The translations under genes were made by a program, and so were the position numbers. A stretch of 38,297 nt of DNA from Oryzibacter oryziterrae (lineage in GTDB: Bacteria; Pseudomonadota; Alphaproteobacteria; Rhizobiales; Pleomorphomonadaceae): contig NZ_JAKJIC010000031.1 of assembly GCF_021864535.1 (NCBI RefSeq), forward strand, positions 1 through 38,297, in the 5' to 3' direction. The notes beneath the pieces are model-generated. The model did no database searches and was not told the origin of the DNA. It worked only from the letters and a program-made list of their open reading frames with translations. This document shows positions 17,479 through 24,973 of this stretch, in pieces. Each line of letters begins with the position of its first letter. Within the stretch, counting starts at the first letter, position 1.

Positions 17479-18567
17479 TCAGGCCGCGAAGACGGACCGG
17501 GGATTGTCGATCAGCATGCGGTCGATGGCCGCCTGATCGACCCCGTGGCGTTTCAGTCGCGGGAGGAAGTGCTTGAGGATATAGCCGTAGCCGAAGCCGC
17601 CGTAGCGGGTCAGCATGATCTTGAGGAACACGTCCTGCGACATGAGCAGGCGGTCGGCATGGCCGGCATCGATCAGCCGCGCGATGGCGCGGGCGTTCTC
17701 CTCGTCGGACGGCGACTGGGCGTCCTGGTCCGCGTAGTAATAGTCCATGCCGATCATGTCATATTCCAGGAAGGCCCCGCGTCGGGCGAGACTGTCCTGA
17801 TAGGTAAAGTCGTCATGGCTGGGATTCATGTGGCAGAGGATGGTATGGCGGAGATCGGCGCCTTCCTCCTCGACAATGTCGAGCACCTTGTGCGCCAGCC
17901 GCTCCCAGCCGGGCAGATGGATGGTCAGCGGCACGCCGGTCAGCCGGGCCGCCCGGGCCGAGGCACGCAGCGACTTGGCTTCCTCGGCGGTGAAGTCCTT
18001 TGAAACGCCAACCTCGCCGATGATGCCGGCGATGATCGGCGGCTGTTCCTTCCCGCCGCCGACGTCGTTGACGATATATTCGGTCACCGCCTCCACATCC
18101 ATGGCCTTCAGCCAGTCGGGATGGGTGTGTTCGAGGTAGAAACCGGTGCCCATGATGATGCGCAGGCCGGACAGGCGGGCGATGCGGGCCAGCGCCTCGG
18201 GGTCGCGGCCGATGCCGATATTGGTGGCATCGACCACGGTGGCACCGCCAAAGGCCTGGAAGCGCTTGAGTTCCTTGAGGGCGAGATCGACGTCGTCGAG
18301 CGAGACATTGTCGCGGCTGAGATAGGGGTTCATGCGCAGCTCGCCGATGGCCTCGATCGACACGGGCTGCTCGGAGATCGCCCGCTCTTCGGCGTCGATG
18401 TCGCAGGGGCAGCGCCAGGACTTGGCGCCGTCAAGCAGGATATGCTCATGCATCAGGGTAACGCCGAGGTCGGCCACCGGCACCGGCCCCAGAACCGTCA
18501 TGGCCTGACTGCTCGCCACACCGATGGGGTGGCGCGGCGCCTGCGCCTTGGTGAAAAGATGGTCCAT
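17479..18567 (-). CDS. Phosphotriesterase-family metallohydrolase (lactonase/esterase type)
   Basis: A 362-residue TIM-barrel amidohydrolase. Metal ligands can be read in order: H40 and H42 in LMHEHILLDGAK, a bridging acid E185 in GIIGEVGVS (a Glu in place of the carboxylated Lys of true phosphotriesterase, as in the PHP subgroup), H217 in TIHLPGW, H246 in ILCHMNPS and D312 in MSQDVFLK. Relatives with Glu at the bridge are generally not pesticide esterases; several act on lactones. The ATG at 18567 has GAGGT upstream and begins two bases after the permease stop. The open frame continues far upstream, but only as a shadow of the permease gene. Probably an intracellular hydrolase for the imported compound. 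Confidence 0.87.
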   Translation of the reverse strand: MDHLFTKAQAPRHPIGVASSQAMTVLGPVPVADLGVTLMHEHILLDGAKSWRCPCDIDAEERAISEQPVSIEAIGELRMNPYLSRDNVSLDDVDLALKELKRFQAFGGATVVDATNIGIGRDPEALARIARLSGLRIIMGTGFYLEHTHPDWLKAMDVEAVTEYIVNDVGGGKEQPPIIAGIIGEVGVSKDFTAEEAKSLRASARAARLTGVPLTIHLPGWERLAHKVLDIVEEEGADLRHTILCHMNPSHDDFTYQDSLARRGAFLEYDMIGMDYYYADQDAQSPSDEENARAIARLIDAGHADRLLMSQDVFLKIMLTRYGGFGYGYILKHFLPRLKRHGVDQAAIDRMLIDNPRSVFAA

Positions 18568-18569
18568 GA

Positions 18570-19595
18570 CTACCTCGTGCGCGTCGCCGCCGGGAACAGG
18601 CGGAAGTTCAGCCAGATGGCCACCAGGATGATGGTGCCGGTGACGATGGGCGTCAGGAAGGGCGACAGATGGGCGAGGATCAGCCCGTTGGCGATCACCG
18701 AGACGGTCAGCGCACCGAGTAGGGTGCCGATGATCGAACCGCGCCCGCCGAACAGGCTGGTGCCGCCGAGCACGACGGCCGCGATGACGTCGAGTTCGAA
18801 ACCCTGGCCCGAGTTGGCCGACCCAGACCCGAGGCGCGCGGCGATGACGATGCCGGCCAGCGCCGCCGCCGTTGCCGAGAGGATGTAGACTTTCAGCAAC
18901 ACGAGACGCGTGTTGACGCCGGCGCGGCGGACCGCCTCGGCATTGGCGCCGACACCGGTGACATAGCGACCGAAGGTGGTGGCGCCATAGACCACGTTGG
19001 CCAGCACGATGAACAGGCAGGCGATTACCACCGGCGCCGGGATCGGGCCGATCTGGCCGCGGCCGATCAGGTTGAAACTGCTCTCCGGATCGATGGGAAT
19101 GGAATAGCCGCCCGTGATCAGGAGCGCGATGCCGCGGATCACCGACAGGCCCGCCAGCGTGACGATGAAGGCGGGGATGCGCTCGAAGGCGACGAAGAAG
19201 CCTTGCAGGGCGCCGATGGCCGCGCCGATCCCCAGCAGCGCCAGCACGGCCAGCGGCCAGGGCAGGCCCCATTGCAGGAAGACTGCCGAAAGCGTCGCGG
19301 TGATCGCCACCACCGAGCCGACGGCCAGATCGATGCCGCCGGTGGTGATCACGAAGGTCATGGCCGCCGAAACGATCAGTAACGGCGCAGCTTGGCGGAC
19401 CACGTTGAGCAGGTTCGCCGAGGTCAGAAAGGCGTCGGTGCCGAGCGAGAACACCACGCAGACCACAGCAAAGAAGGCAGCGATGGAAATGACGCTGTTG
19501 CCGGCGAGCTCGGTGAGCAGGCTGTGCTTGAGCAGCCGCCGCTCGCTCGGCAGCGAAGCGGCACGGACGTCGCCGGAAGAGGTTCCCTGGTTCAT
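18570..19595 (-). CDS. ABC transporter permease, RbsC/sugar type
   Basis: A 341-residue inner-membrane protein of the BPD_transp_2 family with eight to ten hydrophobic segments. Diagnostic stretches: MTFVITTGGIDLAVGSVVAI (the GGIDLSVG-type motif), VTGVGANAEAVRRAGVNT (cytoplasmic coupling loop) and DVIAAVVLGGTSLFGGRGS (the VLGGTSLxGG motif). It forms the channel for the ATPase and binding protein encoded just upstream. The start overlaps the ATPase stop by four bases (ATGA) and the stop is two bases from the phosphotriesterase-like gene. This transporter class imports pentoses, hexoses, polyols or nucleoside-like compounds; specificity here is unknown. Confidence 0.92.
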   Translation of the reverse strand: MNQGTSSGDVRAASLPSERRLLKHSLLTELAGNSVISIAAFFAVVCVVFSLGTDAFLTSANLLNVVRQAAPLLIVSAAMTFVITTGGIDLAVGSVVAITATLSAVFLQWGLPWPLAVLALLGIGAAIGALQGFFVAFERIPAFIVTLAGLSVIRGIALLITGGYSIPIDPESSFNLIGRGQIGPIPAPVVIACLFIVLANVVYGATTFGRYVTGVGANAEAVRRAGVNTRLVLLKVYILSATAAALAGIVIAARLGSGSANSGQGFELDVIAAVVLGGTSLFGGRGSIIGTLLGALTVSVIANGLILAHLSPFLTPIVTGTIILVAIWLNFRLFPAATRTR

Positions 19596-20389
19596 GGTGC
19601 CAGCTCCGCGTCCTGGGCCCTGCGGGCAGATCGCGCCGTGAACTTGCGGCCGACGATCAGGTTGACGATTTCCTCGATGGTGGTCTCGCTGACCAGACGC
19701 TCGGCCACATTGCGGCCCTCGTACATCACCTGGATGCGGTCGCAGACCAGAAACAGATCCTGCAGCCGGTGGGTGATGAGGATGACCGAAACGCCTGCGG
19801 CGCTGACGGTCCGGATCAGCTCCAGCACCGCTTCCACCTCGGCCACGGCCAAAGCGGCGGTCGGCTCGTCCATGATCAGCACGCGCGGTGCGAAGGACGC
19901 AGCCCGGCCGATGGCAATCGACTGGCGCTGGCCGCCGGAGAGGTTCTCCACCTTGAGGCGGGTATCGGCGATGACAATGCCGAGCCGGTCGAGCATGGCT
20001 CGGGCCTGCCGGTGCATGTCGGCCTTGTCGAGAAAGGGTATGCCGAGAATGCGGCGGCGCGGCTCGCGCCCCAGAAACAGGTTGCCGGCCACATCAACGG
20101 TGTCGCACAGCGACAGGTCCTGGTAGACCATCTCGACCCGGGCGGCACGCGCGTCGGCGGGCGAGGTGAAATGGACGATCTCGCCGTCGATCTCGATGGT
20201 GCCGCTGTCGGGAATGATGGCGCCGGACAGCACCTTGCTGAGCGTCGACTTGCCGGCGCCATTGTCGCCGACGAGGCCGAGCACCTCGCCGGGCTTGAGC
20301 GTCAGCGACACGTCGTCCAGCACCTTGATGGGCGGATATTGCTTGGAAATTCCGGTCATCCTGACCCGGAACGGCGGAGTGTCTTGCAT
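19592..20389 (-). CDS. ABC transporter ATP-binding protein, half-size sugar type
   Basis: A single nucleotide-binding domain of about 265 residues. Seen: Walker A GDNGAGKST, Q-loop MVYQDLSL, signature LSGGQRQSIAI, Walker B VLIMDEPTAAL and H-loop ITHR. The usual partner of RbsC-type permeases is a double-domain RbsA of about 500 residues; this is the half-size form, as in the FrcA fructose system of Sinorhizobium, so it should act as a homodimer. The start at 20389 is preferred because AAGGA lies seven bases upstream; in-frame ATGs at 20407 and 20518 add low-complexity residues without a good site. It couples ATP hydrolysis to import through the permease encoded next. Confidence 0.9.
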   Translation of the reverse strand: MQDTPPFRVRMTGISKQYPPIKVLDDVSLTLKPGEVLGLVGDNGAGKSTLSKVLSGAIIPDSGTIEIDGEIVHFTSPADARAARVEMVYQDLSLCDTVDVAGNLFLGREPRRRILGIPFLDKADMHRQARAMLDRLGIVIADTRLKVENLSGGQRQSIAIGRAASFAPRVLIMDEPTAALAVAEVEAVLELIRTVSAAGVSVILITHRLQDLFLVCDRIQVMYEGRNVAERLVSETTIEEIVNLIVGRKFTARSARRAQDAELAP

Positions 20390-20581
20390 CCGGAAGTCCT
20401 TCGTCATCGCGTCGACGCCTATCGGCCGGGCCGGGAAGTCGGCAACCGCAGCCGATTGCCCCTTGTCCCCGGACGGGACGGCGGCCCGCCGTGCCAAGGG
20501 CCGGCGAGCCTCGCTCAAGGGTCTCGCACCGTCCGGACCCGATCTTCACGACAGGAACCGGACGGATGCTCTAGCTTCAGC

Positions 20582-21523
20582 TTATTCGAACATCGGCTTG
20601 AAGGTCGCCACATTTTCCTTGGTGACGATGGTCACCGGCACGTTGATCACAGCCGGCACGGTGCCGCCCTTCTTGAGGGTTTCGAGCGCCTCGACGGCGG
20701 CCTTGCCTTCGCCGGCCGGATCCTGCTGCACGACGGCGGTCACCCAGCCGTCCTCGATGCCCTTGACGGCCTGCTTGGTCAGATCCCAGCCGAATACCTT
20801 GACGCTGTCGGTGTGGCTCTGCGCGGTGACGGCCGACACCGCGCCGACCAGCGCCGGTTCGCCGGTGGCATAGAGCGTGCCCATGGAAGGGTTGGCGGTC
20901 ATCAGGTTTTCGGCGGCCGACATGGCCACGTCCTGAACGTTCTGGCCGTCGACCGTGTCGAGGAAGGTGACGGCGACGCCACTGTCGGTCACGGCCTTCT
21001 TGAAGCCGTCGAGGCGCTGGTTCTGGATGAAGGAGTTGAGCGCACCAACCACGCCGACCGAGGCCTTGCCGCCAAGCGAGGACTTCACGTAATCGGCGTA
21101 GAACTTGCCGATATCATAGCCGGCCTTGGTGTTGTCGACGCCGACGAAGGCGATGTTGTCACCGTCCGGGATCTGCGCGTCGATGGCGATCACCGGTATA
21201 CCGGCCTTCTTGGCTTCGGTGATGGCCGGCTTGACGCCGTTGACGTCGATGGCCACGAGGATGATACCGTCGACCTTCTGGGTGATGTAGTTCTCGATGG
21301 CGTCGTTCTGGGCCGACGGCACGTTGTTGGCATTGAAGATGACCAGATCGGCACCGGCGGCCTTGGCCGCGGCCGTGGCGCCGTCGTTGATCTGGTTGAA
21401 GAAGAGGGCCTGCTGGTTGATGGTCACCAGCGCATAGGTGGCGGCATGGGCGGCCGAAAGGCCGGCGGAGGCCAGCAGGGCGCAAGCGGCGGCAGAACGC
21501 ACGAGCAATTTGGACAGTGTCAT
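20582..21523 (-). CDS. Periplasmic substrate-binding protein, ribose-binding-like
   Basis: A 313-residue exported protein of the Peripla_BP_4 (RbsB) group. A Sec signal (KLLVRSAAACALLASAGLSA, cleavage near AHA-AT) is followed by the YALVTINQQALFFNQINDGA opening and by IFNANNVPSAQNDAIENYI. Next come VDGIILVAIDVNGVKPAI, PVIAIDAQIPDGDNI and, late in the protein, VFGWDLTKQAVKGI, all at the usual positions of the ligand cleft and hinge. First gene of the operon, with AGGGGAA before the ATG and a promoter/operator region directly upstream. It delivers the unknown, probably sugar-like or small polar, ligand to the ATPase/permease pair. Confidence 0.92.
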   Translation of the reverse strand: MTLSKLLVRSAAACALLASAGLSAAHAATYALVTINQQALFFNQINDGATAAAKAAGADLVIFNANNVPSAQNDAIENYITQKVDGIILVAIDVNGVKPAITEAKKAGIPVIAIDAQIPDGDNIAFVGVDNTKAGYDIGKFYADYVKSSLGGKASVGVVGALNSFIQNQRLDGFKKAVTDSGVAVTFLDTVDGQNVQDVAMSAAENLMTANPSMGTLYATGEPALVGAVSAVTAQSHTDSVKVFGWDLTKQAVKGIEDGWVTAVVQQDPAGEGKAAVEALETLKKGGTVPAVINVPVTIVTKENVATFKPMFE

Positions 21524-21582
21524 TGGAGTTCCCCTTTTTTCTCGCCCCCTCGTCAGGGCGGGGCACCGAGATGCCGGGGGTG

Positions 21583-21611
21583 ATAATTCAAGTAACTTGA
21601 TTGCTTGTCAA
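21583..21611 (-). promoter_or_regulatory. Predicted sigma70-type promoter of the binding-protein operon
   Basis: On the - strand a perfect -35 TTGACA (21606-21611) is followed by a 17-base spacer and a -10-like AATTAT (21583-21588, four of six matches). Transcription would begin near 21576, leaving a leader of about 53 bases to the ATG at 21523. Confidence 0.7.
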
Positions 21612-21620
21612 GTGACTTGA
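21588..21620. promoter_or_regulatory. Paired 13-bp operator palindromes TCAAGTNACTTGA
   Basis: Two perfect dyads, TCAAGTAACTTGA (21588-21600) and TCAAGTGACTTGA (21608-21620), have centres 20 bp apart, about two helical turns, on the same face of the DNA. They cover the -35 box, the spacer and the edge of the -10 of the binding-protein promoter, as a repressor site would. The XRE-cupin gene immediately upstream is the natural candidate for the protein that binds them (inference). Confidence 0.75.
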
Positions 21621-21697
21621 ATGCACAAACTCTCACCCTGGTGAACCCTTGATCAGATGGTCGCTGCCGGGGGGTACTCCCGGCAGGCCGGAAAGGC

Positions 21698-22318
21698 TCA
21701 GAAAGTCGCCGGCGTGTTGACCCAGAAGATGCTGGCCGCCTCATCGCCGCCATTGCGATAGTGATGGGGACGGTCGGAGTTGAAGACGAAGGAGTCGCCC
21801 TGTTCGAGCAGGTAGGTCTTGTCGTCAACGATCAGTTCGACCCGCCCGGCCAGCACATAGCCGACTTCCTCGCCCACATGCTGAATCGGCCCGGCACTTT
21901 CGCCGCCCGGTTCGATATGGTGGATGTTGCACTGGAGCAGATGGCCCGGCGAATAGGGGATGATGCGCTCGAGGCGGATACCGGTGCCGCGGCGCAGAGT
22001 GTCCAGCGTCAGCAGCGGGCGTGAACCGGCGCGATAGATGATGCCTTCCTCGGCCTGGGTGTCCTCGAAGAACCAGCCGATATTCTTGTCGAGCACCTTG
22101 ACGATGCGATGCAGCATGGGCAGCGACGGCGAGGCCTTGCCGTTCTCGATCTTGGACAGCAGGCTTTCCGAACAGTTGGCCTCCACCGCCAGCGCCTTCA
22201 GCGTCAAGCCGCGAGTCTGCCGTGCCAGCTTGAGGCGCATGCCAAGCCCCGGCGGCAGGCTCACGGCGTCATCGGCACTGTCCTGACCTGCTTGTCCCGG
22301 CAAATGATGCTTGTTCAT
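21698..22318 (-). CDS. XRE-family regulator with C-terminal cupin sensor
   Basis: A 206-residue regulator. Residues about 26-80 form an XRE helix-turn-helix (LGMRLKLARQTRGLTLKALA, then CSESLLSKIENGKASPSLPML). The C-terminal half is a small cupin barrel (GGESAGPIQHVGEEVGYVL, VDDKTYLLEQGDSFVFNSDRPH). In this family the cupin usually senses a pathway metabolite and most members are repressors. The ATG at 22318 has AGGA eight bases upstream; the longer open frame to 22528 has no ribosome-binding site and no homology. It lies directly before the operon with the paired palindromes at 21588-21620, in the same direction but outside its promoter, so it is the probable local regulator. Confidence 0.88.
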   Translation of the reverse strand: MNKHHLPGQAGQDSADDAVSLPPGLGMRLKLARQTRGLTLKALAVEANCSESLLSKIENGKASPSLPMLHRIVKVLDKNIGWFFEDTQAEEGIIYRAGSRPLLTLDTLRRGTGIRLERIIPYSPGHLLQCNIHHIEPGGESAGPIQHVGEEVGYVLAGRVELIVDDKTYLLEQGDSFVFNSDRPHHYRNGGDEAASIFWVNTPATF

Positions 22319-22571
22319 ACGTTCTGTCCTGTTCACGTCCGCGCAGGATAACAACCGTTCGGCGGGCCGGCAATCGAACTCGACCAAGAGAGTGATATAC
22401 ACAAGCGTTGGCACCCAGCTGGACGGATCCCCAAAATGGCGACTGCCACCGGCAAGTGTCCAGCATGCTGAAGCGCCGTAGCCGCTCAGACCATTGCCCG
22501 GACGGAGGCGAGGCGTGCGAGGCCCCATTCCCGTGCCGAAGACCCAATCTCAATATCGACGTTCAGCCGCG

Positions 22572-23519
22572 CTATCCGGATAACGGAAACTGCGTCTCAT
22601 CCGACAGTGGCTGCGTCAGGTTTGCCGTGACGGTGCGAAGCCATGCGACGAAGGTGTCCACGCTCTTGCGCGCAGGCCGGCGGTCCGGCAGCAGCACATG
22701 ATAGGCCCCTGGCGGTTTCACCGAAAACGGTGAGAGGCGCCGGAGGCGTCCCTCACGCAGGGCGTCGCCGATCAGGTGCCGCCAACCGAGCGCGACGCCT
22801 TCGCCTGATGCGGCGGCATAGATCGCGTCCGTATAGTGATTGAAGCGCAGATGCAGCGACCGCGGCTCGTTGGGCAGCCCGAGCCGGGCGAACCAGTGGT
22901 CCCAGGTGATCCAGCTGCGCTCACGCGCATCGGCGGAGATCAGCGGCAGAGCCAGGAGCTGTTCGAGCGTCTGCGGATCGCCATGCCGTTCGGCAAAGGC
23001 CGGCGTGCAGACGGGAAAGACCTCCTCGGACCAGAGAAACTCGGCCTTGCCGGAAGGGAAGGGCGAGTCGCTGTAGGAAATGGCGACGTCGATGTCCTCG
23101 GTGGCAAAGTCGACCGGGTGATCCTGCGAGACGATCCGGAGGCTGAGACCGGGCATCAACGCGCGGAACTCCGGAATGCGCGGCAGCAGCCAGAAATGCG
23201 ACAGCGCGACCGTGGTGGCGACCGTCAGCTGATGCTCGTCCTCCGGCTGCATCCGCGCCAGCGTGTCGGCGATGCGGGTGAAGCTGCTGCCGAGCACCTC
23301 GGCCAGTTCGCTTCCCTCCGCTGTCAGGGCAACTCGACGATGAAAGCGCAGGAAGAGGGGCGTGCCGAGATCGCGCTCCAGCTGGCGGATCTGCAGGCTG
23401 ACCGCGCCTTGCGTGACGCCAAGCTCGGCCGCCGCCAGAGTGAAGCTGCGCAACCGCGCCGCCGCTTCGAAGATCAGCAGCGACTTGAGCGGCGGCAGCT
23501 TCTTGTGAAAGGCGACCAT
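22572..23519 (-). CDS. LysR-family regulator, GcvA-like
   Basis: A 315-residue LysR-type regulator. The N-terminal winged helix reads LPPLKSLLIFEAAARLRSFT, then AAAELGVTQGAVSLQIRQLE and GTPLFLRFHRRVALT, the form typical of the GcvA/AmpR branch. The effector domain follows with LTVATTVALSHFWLLPRIPEF, IDVAISYSD and HYTDAIYAAASGEGVALGWR. The start at 23519 has AGGAGG four bases upstream; an in-frame ATG at 23552 is less likely. It is divergent from the Rieske oxygenase gene across 176 bases, the classical layout for a LysR activator of the adjacent operon. CTAAT motifs in that gap fit the GcvA binding motif. Confidence 0.9.
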   Translation of the reverse strand: MVAFHKKLPPLKSLLIFEAAARLRSFTLAAAELGVTQGAVSLQIRQLERDLGTPLFLRFHRRVALTAEGSELAEVLGSSFTRIADTLARMQPEDEHQLTVATTVALSHFWLLPRIPEFRALMPGLSLRIVSQDHPVDFATEDIDVAISYSDSPFPSGKAEFLWSEEVFPVCTPAFAERHGDPQTLEQLLALPLISADARERSWITWDHWFARLGLPNEPRSLHLRFNHYTDAIYAAASGEGVALGWRHLIGDALREGRLRRLSPFSVKPPGAYHVLLPDRRPARKSVDTFVAWLRTVTANLTQPLSDETQFPLSG

Positions 23520-23695
23520 GCGTCCTCCTGTCGCACGGCTGCCTTCAAACAAGCCTCACTGCCGCGCCTCTGATCTTTCTGCCCAAATGGCTATCACATT
23601 AGTTTTTCAAATGTCAAACCCGCAAAAAACTGCGGTTGACGAAAAAAATAGCCCGGATCTACTAATTGAATATACCTAATTGCATGTGAGATCCC
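23520..23695. promoter_or_regulatory. Divergent regulatory region with CTAAT motifs
   Basis: An AT-rich 176-bp gap between the LysR gene and the Rieske oxygenase gene. CTAATTG occurs twice in direct orientation (23662-23668, 23676-23682, 14 bases apart), and an inverted CTAAT (ATTAG) lies at 23598-23602. A possible + strand promoter is TTGACG (23636-23641), an 18-base spacer, then TACTAA (23660-23665). CTAAT is the core I recall for GcvA sites in E. coli. The promoter call is weak; the motif count is directly visible. Confidence 0.5.
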
Positions 23696-24973
23696 ATGCT
23701 GGACAGAACCTTGAAATCCATCGCGCAACTCATCGCGGCACGCCGGCCCGGCCATAGCCTGCCAGCCGACCTCTACACGCGTGCCGACGTCTTTGCGGTC
23801 GACATGCAGGTCATCTTCCACAATCACTGGATCTATGCCGGCGTCGAAATGGACGTGCCGGAGGCCGGCGATGTCTCGGTGATCGAGTTCGGCAAGGCTT
23901 CGGTTTTGCTGATGCGCGGCGACGACGAGGAGGTTCGCGCCTTCCACAACGTCTGCCGCCATCGCGGCGCGCGGCTGCTGCCACCCGGTCTGCACAGCAT
24001 CGGCAACCTGACGTGCCCCTATCACCAGTGGACCTATCGCCTCGACGGCGACCTGGTTCACGCCCAGCACATGGGCAGCGACTTCGATCACACCTGCCAC
24101 GGACTGAAGCCGGTGCACCTTCGCTCGATCGGCGGGCTGCTGTTCATCTGCCTTGCGGACACCCCGCCCGACGACATCGACGACCTTGCCGCCGTGATGG
24201 AGCCGCGCCTTGCCCACTACGACCTGCGCAATACCAAGATTGCCTACCAGGAAGACATTATCGAGGAAGGCAACTGGAAGCTGGTGATCGAGAATAACCG
24301 CGAATGCTATCACTGCTCGGGCACGCATCCCGAGCTCTGCAACAGCTTCATCGCGCTCGACTTCGGCTATGATCCCGACAGCCAGAGTCCGGAGGAACGG
24401 GCGGCGGCAGCCGAGCATCTTCAGCGCTACGAAGCGCAGACCGCCAACTGGGAGGCCATGGGCTTTCCCTCCCGCGCCGTCGAGCATCTGGCCGGTCACG
24501 CCACCAATTTCCGCACCCAGCGCCTTATCATCTCCGGCGGCGGGCAGTCACAGTCCATGGACGGCAAGGCCGTGTCCGACAAGCTGCTCGGCAAGGACGG
24601 CCGCACCGATCTCGGCGACGTGCATCTGTGGACCCATAACTCCTGGCACCACTTCATGGGCGACCACGCGCTGACCTTCACGGTCATCCCGCTGTCGGAA
24701 GATCGCACCATCGTCCGCTCGAAATGGCTTGTGCACAAGGACGCGGTCGAGGGTGTCGACTACGACCTGCAGAAGCTCATCGAGGTCTGGCGCGCCACCA
24801 ACCGGCAGGACGCCGATCTCGTCGGCATGACCCATGCTGGCGTATCGGGCATCGGTTACCAGCCGGGACCCTATTCGCGCTTCACCGAGTACCAGCTCGA
24901 GAATTTCGCCACCTGGTACATCGAGCGCCTGACCGCCTTCGGCTATGCGGACGAGGTCAGTCATGGCCTTTGA
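23696..24973 (+). CDS. Rieske oxygenase alpha subunit, quaternary-ammonium type
   Basis: A 425-residue ring-hydroxylating-type oxygenase. The Rieske [2Fe-2S] site is C87-x-H89 and C107-x2-H110. The mononuclear iron site lies in NNRECYHCSGTH, with H206 and H211 as ligands and E203 at the inter-site bridge. A Glu bridge, where naphthalene dioxygenase has Asp, is known for the carnitine oxygenase CntA. The same NRECYHC-like block occurs in GbcA (glycine betaine) and Stc2 (stachydrine). The likely reaction is therefore oxidative N-demethylation or C-N cleavage of a methylated amine in the cytoplasm; the substrate is inferred only by family. No dedicated ferredoxin or reductase gene is present. 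The 3' end overlaps the flavoprotein gene by 11 bases. Confidence 0.88.
   Translation: MLDRTLKSIAQLIAARRPGHSLPADLYTRADVFAVDMQVIFHNHWIYAGVEMDVPEAGDVSVIEFGKASVLLMRGDDEEVRAFHNVCRHRGARLLPPGLHSIGNLTCPYHQWTYRLDGDLVHAQHMGSDFDHTCHGLKPVHLRSIGGLLFICLADTPPDDIDDLAAVMEPRLAHYDLRNTKIAYQEDIIEEGNWKLVIENNRECYHCSGTHPELCNSFIALDFGYDPDSQSPEERAAAAEHLQRYEAQTANWEAMGFPSRAVEHLAGHATNFRTQRLIISGGGQSQSMDGKAVSDKLLGKDGRTDLGDVHLWTHNSWHHFMGDHALTFTVIPLSEDRTIVRSKWLVHKDAVEGVDYDLQKLIEVWRATNRQDADLVGMTHAGVSGIGYQPGPYSRFTEYQLENFATWYIERLTAFGYADEVSHGL

Noticed and set aside
18568-19272. N-terminal extension that would fuse the phosphotriesterase-like protein to upstream sequence
   Set aside because: The extension is an out-of-frame reading of the permease gene. 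A good ribosome-binding site and the normal family N-terminus lie at 18567.
19769-21583. A 604-codon open frame on the + strand
   Set aside because: Antisense to the ABC ATPase and binding-protein genes, both of which have complete family motifs.
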